A stretch of 64,000 bases of DNA from Lasiosphaeris hirsuta (GCA_030549175.1 JAUKUA010000003.1:682001-746000); one strand, 5' to 3'. Numbered from the stretch's first letter, positions 10,748 to 22,085 are shown. Notes: generated from the sequence alone by a model not told the origin. Numbers and translations are program-made.

Positions 10748-11429
10748 ATGCTGACGCTGTGAAAATCTTTTGAATAGTTGCATGTGGAAAAATACCCCTG
10801 ATATGGTTGAAAATAAATAAATCCCTACGTTTTACACGTTACCCAGCAGTACTGAAAGACCTGTTTGGCGCTAATTCCCGAGGGGGGGGGGAAAGCAGGC
10901 GATCTCCTTCCACTGCTGCTCCCCGCCTCTTCCCCCCCCCCCCCCACCCCCCGCGTGGTAGTCCTCCCGCCGCAGTTTGTTATCATAACTGAGTGGCCAA
11001 CCCCGTTGAAGCTAATGTCTCTGGTGGCTCCTGCAAAGGCGGACCGAAGTCTAGTAGAAAAAAAAACGAATCGTATTTGCGCATCTGGCTTTGCGACTGG
11101 ATCGCCTAGTTCACTAATCACCACTGAGTTTACGAAATCATCCCAATGACAAGTGTACGAATCGCGGCGACGCTCCTCCACTCCACCACACCTACCCCGC
11201 GCCCGTAGGCCTCAGTGCTGCTGTATGCCCCCCCCTCCCCCCTCTCAACTCCAGTGGTTTCCTTGCTGCTCCATCCTCAAAGGCCCAAAATTATGAGTAC
11301 AAATTATGGCATCCCCAAATTCTCCAAATCGATCCCCAACCATGCCCGCGGCTCATGACCATCCCTCCTCAACTCAACTTCTCTACACGCTGGAGCGCCG
11401 ATCGGCTGCGAAAAGAGAAAACACAAAAC
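10748..11429. other. Intergenic with homopolymer C tract
   Basis: No gene seen. A run of 14 C lies at 10932-10945 and a run of C-rich sequence near 11225. It is the likely promoter and 5' UTR of the DUF4238 gene. Confidence 0.4.
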
Positions 11430-14078
11430 ATGCAATCAAGCCAAAGAGATCAGTATCAGCATTTCGTCCCCCAATTCCTCCTCAGAAACTTTGCCCACCC
11501 GTACAGACCCAAGGGAGGCGGAAAGCGCGGAAAGACCAAAGACGAGAATGGGTTGCACTATGGCGAAAGCGTCGTCCGGAGCCTCGATCTCGCGGCTGAC
11601 CCGTCGGCGATTTGCGAGAAGGCTGTGAAGCGGATCCTCGGCCAGATGAACATGTATGAAGATGCCACCATGTCATCACCCCAGGAAAAACGCGTCGAGG
11701 AAATGCTCGGACGTCTGGAGAACCAGGTGAGCGTCGTCTTCCGGAAGATTGTCAAGGCGCATGAGAAATGGGCGGGTGGGAACGCGATGGAGGAGGGGAC
11801 GCCGGCGGAGGTGTGTCTCGCCCGGAGCGAGCGGGATCTCATCCGCAAGTTTCTCTTCATCCTGAAATACCGCAGCTCGGGGTTCCATCGCCGCTTCTAC
11901 CACGACACGGCCGAGGATTACGACTCGAACGACAAGGAGCTGCTGCGCGAGTACATGGCCGAGAAGGGCTACCAGCGACCCATGGATGTCTGGTACGACA
12001 ACATCAAGGCCATTATCGATCTGGAGATGGATCCGGGATGCGAATGGATCCGCGAGCTCCCCAAGCGCATGTACCCGGACGACGCCATGTGGTTCTACAC
12101 CCACACCGAGCTCTACTACATGACCATTTGCACGCCGGCGGAACCAGACGGCGAGTTTGTCCTCACGGATGCGAGCTACGGCGTCTTCGAAGGGCCCAGC
12201 ACGTTTGCCAGGGACATGCGCACCGGCCGGGTGGAGCCGACCGCCCACACCCCCTTCCACATGTTTGCGCCTGTTTCGCCGAAGCTCATGATCGTTCTCC
12301 GATCCTTCGTCTTCCCCGATCCCCTCGAGGACGCCGACGAGCAGGTCAAGATCCTCCGCAGCATCCGGCGGATGTTCGCCGTCGACATGGTTTACGGCGG
12401 CGAGGTCAAAGGCCTGCTGTCTGACCTTCCGGTCGCCAAGGCTCGGAACAGCTACACGCGGGTCGTTGGCGGCCGGTTGCAGCGCATCGGTGACTATGAC
12501 GGGTAACTAGGCGGCTTTGACTTTCTTTTTTTTTTTTTTTTTTTCCCGCCTTTTTTCCCCAAATGTCCACCATTGTGTTTTTATCGTTTGCAAAATAATG
12601 CTAATGCTTAACTACACGCAGGGCGAGAAAGACGGAGCACAAATTCTACTTCCCCATCTTTCAGATCGGCTCGGAGCACGTCAACACCATCAACGGGGTG
12701 CTACTCGACAACTGCGGCACTTGCACCAGCATTGTCTTTGGGAACACGGCCGTTTTCGCCAAGACGCTCGAGTGGTTCCTCACGTGCCCGACTCGCTTTG
12801 GCAAAGTCATGAGCGGCGTGGAAGGGGATGGCCGCTCAGAGGCATTGAACAAGATGGAGGCCATCTCGCGGCACCTGGGATCGACAAAAGCCACGGTCCA
12901 GGGCCACCTTGACCCCCCCGACATGCATGGCTACGACGAGTATATGCACGCGCACACCGAGCTGCACCGGGACTGGAAGAGGTTCGTCGCGGGCGGAACG
13001 AGAGACCCGGAACCTCGACCCCGGGCTTCTAGGGGCCGGGCAGAGCCAAAGTCCCAACATTGGGACATGTATACGAGCCTGGGTAACGCGCTCTAACCCC
13101 CGCCCGCTCTTTAGATGATCTGTATATACGCTGCTGATACGAGACTACCAGGCGGCTCGGCAAAGACATTTCTCGAGGATCAAGACCAGACGGGGCGCAT
13201 GTGGCTACTTCGGGTCAAGATTGATTCGTGGTCACATGGGGTCGACGAGTCCATTCGCCAACGAAACCGGCATCTGTTGAACGAGGCGTACCGCCGACTG
13301 CCCCCAAGACGGTACCTGTTGTTCGTCAAGCTATGCCGCGGCGTGATAGTCTACGGTCTTTCGATTCCGGATCGCGACCCGGACCGCGTCCTCTCCGGCC
13401 CCGAAGATGCCATCGGCCGAGGCAAGTACCACGACGCCTGCCAGCGTCAAAGGGGGATTAAGCGCTGACTTTTTCACGTGTAGCCCACCACCTTGTCAAG
13501 CCGGGGAAGCTCAACCGGCTTTTCTACAACGCGAGCATAGTTGACATCCAGAGCAAGCTTCACTCGTGGCCGGATATCTGGCAGCCGTTCACCATGGACC
13601 CTACGGGACTTGGTAGAGTACAAATCATTAAATTTTCCATCCATGAGCTTGGTAACAAAGCCCCAGAAACTATGTCGGGTGTCCCACTGCTGACATTTCT
13701 CTCTCTCTCTCTCTCTCAAAGGCTACATCCGTGACTGCGGTAAGTAACCAAAGAGGTCCGGTCCAAATTCCTAGAGCTAACGCTAGGTGACGGCGAGTAG
13801 GAATACAAGAGATCGAGGAGGTTGCCCGCCAGGCTCAGCTGGAGATACTGAGAACGCGCCAGCACGAAACCAACGAGTATCGTCTCCCGGGGAGCTGGCC
13901 TACCATGGCATCTTTTCTCGACGAGGGCGAGAGAGTCGAGCTGTTGACCCGGAGGGCTGTCAGGACAATGTTCAAGCTGGTGCTGAAAGAGAAGGTTGAG
14001 AGAGTTGTCTTGGATGGCCTGGAGAAATCCCTGTTCGACTTTGCGTATCCTACGCCACCACAGAACTGGCACCTGTAA
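11430..14078 (+). CDS. DUF4238-family protein, six exons
   Basis: Exons 11430-12502, 12622-13082, 13152-13421, 13484-13612, 13722-13739 and 13801-14078 give 742 residues with all phases consistent. The N-terminus carries QYQHFVPQFLLRNF, the hallmark start of the DUF4238 family (bacterial and fungal proteins of unknown function). A later segment with PDDAMWFYTHTELYYMTICT fits the family's FxTSDxPV-like region. The C-terminal exons continue with HHLVKPGKLNRLFYNASIVD and end in PTPPQNWHL. The third intron uses a GC donor (GCAAGT at 13422), the only choice that keeps the frame, and exon five is only 18 nt. An in-frame ATG at 11355 would add 25 residues. The first intron holds an 18-base T run. 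Confidence 0.75.
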
Positions 14079-14475
14079 AAACATGGTCGGGGTGTGAGGA
14101 TGGCGCTGAGTCGCCGGGTGTCGTCGTTATGAGACAGGTGGAATGGCTACAACTAGTTCCCTGGAGAAGCTATAGAAATGCTACCGCTTCACGTTAGTCT
14201 GCAGCGCTGCAGCAACCTGCATGGTTTTGAACTTGAAATTAATCACTGATACAAAGCAGAGGGAGGGCGCACGCCCCCGGGAACATGTCGCGACTCAGTG
14301 AGGTAAATTTACTAGGCAGTTGAAGTCCTATCCGGATGTTTCTATGTATGCTTGGGCACAGCACACCCCCCCCCCCCCCAACTAAAATCACTCCCTGACA
14401 GAATCAGTTTAGATATGCTGTGATTCTTTCTAGTCCGCATTCTAGACCGCCAAATCGAGGCCTGCCTTCCGACGC
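14079..14475. other. Intergenic, tail-to-tail region
   Basis: It separates two convergent genes. It contains a 14-base C run at 14366-14379. No gene seen. Confidence 0.4.
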
Positions 14476-15468
14476 CTATAAGAGGCTGGCTGCGTCGCCC
14501 TGCGGCGCAGGAAATCTTAGACGATCGTGTCGATATATGTGTTTAGCCATTTCCTCCATGCGCGTCGCTATGCCCTTCATGATGCTCGACCTGGCCCGGA
14601 TGAACTGCTCCCGATCGCCCCTCTCCATAGCTAAACGGGCAGTTTTGAGAGTTTTCTTGCAGAAGGAGATGTCTGCAGCATACCGCTCCAGTATCAAATA
14701 CATCTCAGGCAAGGGTTCCAGGGGCTCCGAGCCTAGGATCGCTCGCTTCATCACGTCGGCATACTGACGGGGCACATCGTCCATGACGACGGTCTTGACG
14801 CCCCGCAAAAGGCCAAAGGTGGTTCGCAAAATATCGGCCAGCTGTTTCTCTTCTTCGACCCCCAACCGCGACTCCGGCACCAACCCGAAGAGCGCCTGCC
14901 TTTGAAGATTGTTTAATCTCCATCGCTCCTAATTCCACAAGTTTCCGTCGTTCCGGGGAGTGCTGCCTCAACTGCACCGCAAGCACAGGTAGTCGACCTG
15001 GGGAGCCTTTGCCAGGATGTCAAGAGCGAGCCGCGCACCGTGTCGGATCAGATCGACGTCTTGCATCGTCCAATGTTGGACGAGGATGTTGAAGCGGCGC
15101 AGGAGCCGGAACTGACTGTCGAGAAGGCCGAGCTCTCCGGGGGGGATTTCCTGGCTGTTGCGCTTCAGGCAGATGAGACCGTACAAGGGGCTGCGGTTCG
15201 GGTGGTGCGCGCTGGTGATTACCAGTTCCCACGTGTTCTCGCCGTAGAGGATCGGGTGCGCCTCGGATAGGACCTGACGGCAAGTGTAGAGGAGCTGTGA
15301 GCTCAGCGCGGCCCCGATGGCGCGGGCACGAATCACGCCGTTTCTTACCAGCAGAAGTCGGTAGATCCTATTCCGGATCTCGGGGGGGAAGCGAAGGAAC
15401 GAGGGTGGCACCGCCATTGAAGACATGGATACTGGAGCCGAGTCAACCACGGGGAGCGGCTGTTGCAT
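14476..15468 (-). CDS. F-box-like (LPPEIRNRIY-type) fungal protein, integrity uncertain
   Basis: The N-terminal part reads FLRFPPEIRNRIYRLLLV and later LLYTCRQVLSEAHPILYGEN. This pairing is typical of a very large fungal family with an F-box-like N-terminal segment, presumed to serve in ubiquitin ligase adaptors. The frame is interrupted by TGA at 14970 and TAG at 14931, after which it continues in the same frame (from about 14928) with LADILRTTFGLLRGVKTVVM to the stop at 14476. Either a 69-nt phase-0 intron (14997-14929, weak donor GTCGAC, acceptor TTAG) removes both stops, or the gene carries two nonsense mutations. The start chosen is MQQPLPV; the frame extends upstream only through a tetranucleotide repeat. 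Related to the gene at the right end of the window. Confidence 0.5.
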
Positions 15469-15615
15469 TGCAAATGCGGGGGTGAGGTTGTATGGTGGTA
15501 TTTGTGTGTGACTTGGTGTCCCATCAAAGCCGCCAACTAGAGGGGAGCGAGCCAACGGCCCGAAATAGCTCCGTTCAAACCTATCAAATGTAGAGCGCGT
15601 GACGCGGCACCGTGG

Positions 15616-15617
<2 letters not shown>

Positions 15618-15651
<34 letters not shown>

Positions 15652-15660
15652 GGATGGATG
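15618..15660 (+). repeat. (GATT)n microsatellite
   Basis: About eight GATT units run into GATG units. It lies upstream of the F-box-like gene; its reverse strand would encode a SINQ repeat, which is why I reject the upstream start there. Confidence 0.85.
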
Positions 15661-15708
15661 TACTGTGTGCAGGATTTTGCCCAAAGGGGCAAATATATTT
15701 TTAAGAAG

Positions 15709-15728
15709 AGTTAGTTAATTAACTAACT
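15709..15728. repeat. Perfect 20-bp palindrome
   Basis: AGTTAGTTAATTAACTAACT is identical to its reverse complement. It lies in the upstream region of the minus-strand F-box-like gene. It could be a protein-binding site or chance in an AT-rich stretch. Confidence 0.7.
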
Positions 15729-16780
15729 AAATGTTGTCATTCTGGTACTTTTTTCCATATTTATCATAACTTTATTTACTTTTGGAGCGCGTAACTATGC
15801 ACCGTAGAGAATGTTAACAGATGACCGTAATCCGTATACATCCCTAAAACCCACCTCTTCCACACACCGCCTTCCAGCCACAAGTGGCACAGGCTGTCAA
15901 ATGCTGCTGTCAATGGCCGTCAGCAAAAAAAAAAAAGGTGGTCAGGGCCACACACACATGGTCGCACGCAAATCGTACAAAAACGTAATAAAAGGTCCAT
16001 CAACATGATAGCTATCCTCCTTTGGCACACCTGCTGGCCCAGCCGCCGGCCCTGCCACCTACACGCTTGGCCCCGGATGGCCACGATAATATCCATCCCG
16101 GTGGCCCTCGGCATGCCAGGAATTATTGGCCAACCATTGATCCTGACTTTGGCTTGAAGAGTTAAGATCGGAAGTGGCTCAACCGCTATGGTATCTTCTT
16201 CGTCAGCTATGGCCCTGCCAATTGTGCCCTGCCAATAACTTCAAAACAGGCAGGCGTTGAAAGGTAACAATGTTAATAATTCCAAGATCTTCAACACTCT
16301 TGCATGTTGAATTCAGGAGCTTAGAGTCTATTTGGGAGTTCAATCGGTATTTTCCCGAAAGCGGTATGGGTGCGGGAGCTAGGCAATACTACTGCAATAC
16401 GTCTTGGATAGCGAGGAAATCTGTAGCATTTTTGAGCGGTGCGATACTGGGGGCAGTGGCCAGCCGATCAGGGCCTGGATAACGCCTACCTTGTGGCAAC
16501 CTTGGTAAGATCTCGACCGCCGGTCTTCTATAAGCTAGGCTCTACCTAAGCCATGCCCTAATATCCCACTAGGGATGGCCTACGAGTATTTATCATGATT
16601 TATACATTTGCCATCTCGGTTGGAAAGCTGGGGCATTGGAGGATTGCTGCCTTTTTGTTTATGGTTCGTCGACACCTAACGTCCTCTAGCGTCGCATCAT
16701 CACTATTGGACAGCAAACCTCTCCATATCACTCAGAAAAGATATAGGCTAATACACAATAAATGTCGCACCAATCATTTA
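15729..16780. other. Intergenic left of the transposon
   Basis: About 1 kb without any frame I would defend. Composition becomes more AT-rich toward the transposon. An A run lies at 15925-15936. Confidence 0.4.
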
Positions 16781-16824
16781 ACGTACGTGATAAGCGAGTG
16801 ACACAGATAAGCGAGTGACACACT
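16781..16824 (+). repeat. Left terminal inverted repeat of the pogo/Fot1 element
   Basis: It begins ACGTACGTGATAAGCGAG. It pairs with 18599-18642 with two mismatches and holds two internal direct repeats, which are candidate transposase binding sites. Confidence 0.93.
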
Positions 16825-16879
16825 CCCCCCCCACAACGCGACACCGTTACCTTCAACATAACTTTCTCCACAACGCAAC

Positions 16880-18553
16880 ATGGCCTCATCATCAAAAGAA
16901 GGCAGGCTTATTATGGCCCTTCAAGCTCTCGAAAAAGACAAAAATCTAAGCGTACAAGCTACAGCCGATATCTATAATGTTTCCTTCAAAACCCTTACAC
17001 GCAGACGCGACAGTACACCTACGCGACGTGATATTCCGGCCAACTCACGTAGACTTACCAATTTAGAAGAGCAAACAATTGTTCGATATATAGTTAAGCT
17101 ATGTACTCGCACATTTTATCTCCGGCTTTCGTACGTAAAAGATATAGCCAATCGATTGCTACGCGAACGCGACACGCCCCCTGTCGGCAAACGCTAGGCT
17201 CATAACTTCGTTAAACGCCAGCCAGAACTTCGGACACGTTTTACGCGTAAATACGACTACCAGAGGGCTAAATACGAAGATCTAAAGGTTATTTACGAGT
17301 AGTTTATGCTTATATATAATACTAAGGCTAAGTACGGCATCCTTGACGAAGATTTATATAATTTCGACGAGACCGGCTTTATGATAGATATTATTATCCT
17401 TACCATAGTAGTTACTACCTCTGATAGCCGTAACAAGGCTAAACAAGCCTAGCCTAGTAATCGAGAGTAGGTTACAGTCTCTCAAAAAGTAAATACTTTA
17501 GGCTAAGCCATCTTACCATTTATCATCTTAACTAAGGAATATCACCTTACTAACTAGTATCAAAAGTGTAACCTTCCGGGTACCTAGTACATCGTAACAA
17601 CCGACAATAGCTAGACCACTAATGAGAAAGGCATAGATTAGATTCGGCACTTTGATTTCCACACAATATCTCGTACGAACGGTACATACCGACTGTTAAT
17701 TCTCAACGGCCACGATAGCCACCACTCCGAAGAATTCGAAACCTACTACTAGGAACATAACATTATCACACTCTATATGCCTCCGTACTCTTCACATCTA
17801 CTTCAGCCATTAGATGTTAGTTGTTTTAGGCCGTTGAAGAAAGTGTATAGCTACCAAATTAAGTAGCTGATACGGATAAACATTACACACATCAGCAAGT
17901 TGAAGTTTCTCTATGGGTTTAAAGAAGCATTTTTTGCTTCGATCACAGAAAAGAACATCCAGGGAGGTTTTACTAGAGCCGGTCTTATACCGTACGACCC
18001 AGAGAGGGTAATATCTACGCTAGATATACGTATCCGGACCCCAACACCCCCGGCCTCAAGCCCAACTACGGCATTACATTGGATCTCCCAAACGCCACAC
18101 AACCCTTGAGAAACCACTTCACAGTCAACGTTTATTAAAACTCGAATTTCCAACCATCAGAGCAGCTCTCCAACCCCAATGTTAACTGCTGTAGACCGAT
18201 TAGCTAAAGGTACGATGGCTGTGATACACGAAGTGGCTCTTCTACGTACAGAGGTCTCAGCACTTCGAAAGGCCAATGAGGGGCTTAGTAAGCGACGGAG
18301 AGCCAAAAAAACACGTGTACGGCTTGGGGGGTCACTTACTGTACAAGAGGCACAGGATCTACTGGATCAGAAGGCTGTGGGTGAGCAGGTAATCCAGGAA
18401 ACACGGCAAAATGGTAGTGGTTCAGGGGGGTCTCGTACGAAGATTCGGTGCTGTGGCGTGTACGGAAGGCCTGGCCATAATGCACGCACGTGCAAGGAGG
18501 CTGCAGAGTCGTCTGATTCATCTGTTTCTGATTCAGTTATTGTTGTTTCCTAG
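16880..18553 (+). pseudogene. Pogo/Fot1 transposase with RIP-type nonsense mutations
   Basis: One frame of 557 codons runs from ATG to a final TAG without any frameshift, but with 12 internal stops (ten TAG, one TAA, one TGA). Domains in order: a psq-type helix-turn-helix (LSVQATADIYNVSFKTLTRR), a CENP-B-type helix-turn-helix (to about residue 100), then the DDE catalytic part with YNFDETGFM, the second Asp in TTDNS, and the third in NGHDSHHSEEF followed by MPPYSSHLLQPLDVSCFRPL. The C-terminus has a basic stretch (SKRRRAKKTRVRLGG) and a degenerate zinc knuckle, CCGVYGRPGHNARTC, where the second Cys position is Tyr. Several TAG codons sit where this family usually has Trp or Gln (for example NRE-stop-VTV), which fits TGG or CAG changing to TAG by RIP. 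Confidence 0.92.
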
Positions 18554-18598
18554 TATTATGGTTGTGTAATTGACGTTGGTTGTATTAAGGTGGTAGAA

Positions 18599-18642
18599 AG
18601 TGTGTCACTCGCTTATCTGTGTCACTCACTTATCACGCACGT
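18599..18642 (-). repeat. Right terminal inverted repeat of the pogo/Fot1 element
   Basis: It reads AGTGTGTCACTCGCTTATCT inward to outward and ends CACGCACGT before the TA target. It is the inverted partner of 16781-16824. Confidence 0.93.
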
Positions 18643-18644
18643 TA

Positions 18645-19240
18645 CAGCCGACGAAACAACCGTTTTGAAAACTTGTATTTGGAGACTTAGCCCCTCAGCC
18701 CTCCAAGAAGTCCAGCTGATAATCTTGACTTTGTGGAGTTCTAAAGTTTAGAATGTCAACTTTTAGCGAATGAATAGTTTTAGGCCACCTATGTCCTGAA
18801 ATCGGGGCCACCCTGTCCCTGCCCCTCATCTCTTCTATTTCCCCTGAGGCCTTAAAACTCGGTTTATGTCCCCTATCTGGTCTCCTTTTTTCACTCTAGA
18901 CTTTTTTTCTCCTGGTTCCTCTCTCCTAGTACTAACAGCCCAATGATAATTAGCGTAAGCACAACTTTAGCGGGCCGCATCAACAAAACCGTCCTTTCTC
19001 TTTCAGCATGGACATCTCTCTATCACCCAGGACAGTGATCACAATTGTGGGAACTGCTTGGGCTTGGCAGGGGAAGCCCGACGGTTTTTGGAGGATAATG
19101 ATTTTTTTTTGTCGTTCTAGCCGAAGTCGGAAAACTTGACACGAAGGATGTCAATCAGTCTTCCATTTGCAGCCAACGAACACGGACGAGGTCTAATTAA
19201 ACCTGTCCTTTTCCCTCGTCAGCTCCGACGTCCCCTAGCT
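18645..19240. other. Intergenic right of the transposon
   Basis: No gene seen. A short T run lies at 19101-19110. It may include the former promoter of the oxygenase pseudogene. Confidence 0.4.
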
Positions 19241-19274
19241 CTTGCCCTGCCAGCCTGCCACAGCTGTATCCTCA

Positions 19275-20705
19275 ATGTCGTCGACAATGAGTAATTCGGA
19301 CATAAATAGCGATATCTCGCTGGAGCTCGGCAAGCTCATCGCGAGTAGGTCTTCTACTTATGCGTGTGGAGGCTCAATTCCTATGGTACGTTACCCTCGA
19401 TCTCCTACCCCCAAAAGAGAATCTCACCCTTTTCGTAGGGAGACGCCTCTAGAAGTCGAGGTAAACGCCGTCGCAAGGATGCTAAGGTAACTAAGAATGT
19501 CGACGATGCCAAGGACGGTGTTCTATCCACTATGCCCATCACCCTCCGAAAGGGAACGTCTCGAAGATCACCTTCCCTATTACCAGCAAAGCAAGCTTTA
19601 GCAAGCTGCTCCTGGACTGCGAGCCCGCAGGCTTTGGGTATAAAGGCAGCGATGTGCTCGACAAGAATTATTGCAATGCCGCCAAGATGGATCGCTCTGA
19701 CTTCTCGTCCGACTTTTGCCCCTATGAGCTTGGCATTATCGATACCGTAGCTCAAGTTCTGCTGCCAAGTGTCAAGGAGGGGATCTCTACCGACGGCGTT
19801 ACGGGCCGAGTTGTACGCACTTAATGTGGGTCTCCGTCTGAGGGAATACAGGATACAGGACACTGAGAACTTTTTCCAGATCTACTCGGCCCCATCAGGC
19901 TTTTTTAACTCGCATGTTGACACGCCTCGCTCCGAGTCCCAGTTTGGTTCTCTCGTCGTTAGCTTGCCCTGCCGTCACGAGGGAGGACAGCTGACGGTGC
20001 GCCACGCCAGCCACAGCGTTGTATACGACTTGGAGTGCTTCCGCGGCCGGGGCGGACGCTATTCACTGAGCTGCTTTTTACAGCGATCGCGAGCACGAGG
20101 TCGGGGAACTCAGCCAAGGCCACCGCGTCACCCTGACTTACAACTCGTACTGCGCCCCCGGTGTGAGGAGCCTTGCTGAATACGCCCCCAGCCATGCAAG
20201 TCACGGCGCTGCCTCTGTACCACAAGGTAGAAACTGCATTGGCAGACCCCAAGTTCATGCGCGACGGCAGCGTGCTGGGTGTCTACTGCACGCATGCTTA
20301 TGCACACAGCACGCAGTCCGGCGGAAGGGCTCTCCCGGCCGTGTGTTGAAAGGGGCTGACATGGCCGTGTTCGCCGTCTTCCGCGTCCGTCCCGCGGTCC
20401 AACAGACGCAGGGATATGTGAGAGGAAACCACGGGTATGCAGACGGCCCCGATGACGGCCCGGGGTTCAACACGCGCGCTGGCACGAACTTGGGCGAACT
20501 GACCGTTACTGATGTGGGTGGGGATGACTGCGATGATTGGGGCGATATCTGGCGCGAGTGGCGTCATGGCAAACTTGATGTGAACTGGCTCACAAATCCT
20601 GGACCGCAAGAGCTGAGGGAAGCAAGCTTTGTGCATTGGTTTGTAGGTGGCTTTTTCTCCCTAGCTGGAAGGGGAGCCATGATGCTACCGCTCTCTCTAT
20701 TTTGA
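19275..20705 (+). pseudogene. 2OG-Fe(II) oxygenase-type protein, frameshifted
   Basis: Successive plus-strand frames read as one protein broken by indels. A first frame has KITFPITSKASFSKLLLDCE and SVKEGISTDGVTG (to about 19810). The next has ALRAELYALNV, a plausible 75-nt intron, then IYSAPSGFFNSHVDTPRSES and FGSLVVSLPCRHEGGQLTVR. The H-x-D in SHVDTPRSE and the GGQL-VRH block are typical of the fungal 2OG-Fe(II) dioxygenase family. A third frame carries AIH-stop-AAFYSDREHEV and GHRVTLTYNSY, holding the expected distal His, but with TGA where Trp is usual. A fourth has KVETALADPKFMRDGSVLGV, and a last one KGADMAVFAVF. At least three frameshifts and one nonsense codon make this a pseudogene unless the assembly is poor here. 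Confidence 0.8.
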
Positions 20706-21253
20706 CAAAACCACCCTTCCCACATCTTTTAACCTCGCCCAAGGCAACAACCAAGAAAAGTAGCGAGAGAACTACATGCTCGTGGGATGGGTAACTGCGA
20801 AAATTTGGTGTTTGCGTGTTGAGAAATGGGCTGTTGGATGCCGAATGAAGATGCCGAAAATGTGCTTTTATTTTCATGCTTATCTGATTTGCATAGACGG
20901 AGGCCAATAGATCTCGAGTGGGGCGCCCACATCAGGTGCCCAGCCTTCTATTCTTTGATTGGCCCGCTTACAAGGAATTAGCACCACCACCTTGACTTCT
21001 CTTATAGGCTGTTACGGGGTAGATTAATGGATGCGGCCTTCATTCCCACTGCCCGATTCGGAAGACCCGTCGATTAGATGGCGCTGGGTATTGTGCTCAG
21101 CGTCCGGCTACTCTTGCCGCCCTAGATGGCCGTTTACCATCTTATAGTGTGGGAAACCTATTAATCCAGCGACGCCCTTTGAACTTTCTCGTCTGTTGTC
21201 AAAAGTGATCCGACCTAACCAAGGCCCAACTTCCTCGACACAATCTCGTCAAG
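20706..21253. other. Intergenic upstream of the AA9 gene
   Basis: No gene seen. Probable promoter region of the AA9 enzyme. Confidence 0.4.
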
Positions 21254-22085
21254 ATGCGTGTCGTGAACATCGCACTGTTCCTGACTGGCGTAGCCCAGGC
21301 CCACTGCACGTCGCAATTCACTTTGTATGCACTGAGAAAATGTCGCTGACCACCAGCAGACCACTTCCCGTACTTGATCACGGGCTCAGCCAAGGACACG
21401 GTCCAATGGAAGCACGTGCGGCAAGTCAAGAACCCGGAAAGCAACGACTTTGTTGCCGGTGGGCCGACGAGCCCGGACATCCGGTGCTACCAGAACGGCA
21501 AGAAGGCGGAGACTGGCACCGTCGCGGCCGGCGGCACGCTCGGCATCGGCGCCAGCCAGGGCGTCTTCCATCCAGGCCCGATCCAGTTCTACATGGCTAA
21601 GGCGCCCGAGGGCGTTGACATCGCAAACTGGGACGGCGCCGGCAACGTCTGGTTCAAGACGTACTCCGAGAAGCCGCCCGCCTCCAAGCTCGGCGAGGTC
21701 TCGTCGTGGGCGTCTGGCAGTATGCATTTGCCCTTGTTCATAACCCTATCATCCATCTGCAATCTTCTGTTACATGGCAGCGTGCATCTCTCTAACATGC
21801 CCATCTGCACACATAGACAAGCAAGAATTCACCTTTACGGTGCCCAAGAACACGCCGTCGGGCAACTACCTGGTGCGCATCGAGCACATCGCGCTGCACA
21901 ATACCGGGAAGCCGCAGATCTACGTCGCGTGCGGCCAGGTCACCGTCACCAACGGTGGCAACGGTACTCCCGGCCCGCTTGTTGCTTTTCCCGGCGTATA
22001 CGCGGCCAACGACCCCGGCGTCGTCTTTAACCTGTATGGTGGCGGCCAGTACAAGGCGCCCGGGCCGTCTGTGTGGACTGGGTGA
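21254..22085 (+). CDS. AA9 lytic polysaccharide monooxygenase, splice of exon 1 unresolved
   Basis: AA9 enzymes are secreted copper enzymes that oxidatively cleave cellulose or hemicellulose. The signal peptide [16 protein letters not shown] is followed at once by His, the N-terminal copper ligand. Exon 2 (to 21719) reads [13 protein letters not shown], then [20 protein letters not shown] with the second copper His, then [11 protein letters not shown]. Exon 3 (21817-22085) has [39 protein letters not shown] with the conserved Gln-x-Tyr, and ends GPSVWTG. The 97-nt second intron (GTATGC...ATAG) fits in phase. The first does not: the only good donor (GTATGC at 21325) and acceptors (21356 or 21359) give a 32-35 nt intron and leave the frame one base out. 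Either a base is missing or extra, or the gene is newly broken. No cellulose-binding module is attached. Confidence 0.8.

Larger units (their letters stand above)
16781..18642 (+). mobile_element. Pogo/Fot1-type DNA transposon, complete but inactivated
   Basis: The element is 1862 bp, bounded by a duplicated TA target (16779-16780 and 18643-18644). Its 44-bp inverted terminal repeats (16781-16824 and 18599-18642) differ at two positions and each contains two direct copies of GATAAGCGAGTGACACA. Size, TA target, terminal repeats of this length and the encoded transposase match the pogo/Fot1 branch of the Tc1/mariner superfamily in fungi. The transposase frame is open over its full length except for in-frame stops of the kind RIP produces. 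No second copy is present in this window. Confidence 0.95.

Noticed and set aside
11676..12260. Minus-strand frame of 194 codons
   Set aside because: Antisense shadow of the DUF4238 exon 1.
20255..20636. Minus-strand frames opposite the oxygenase
   Set aside because: Shadows of the pseudogene on the plus strand.
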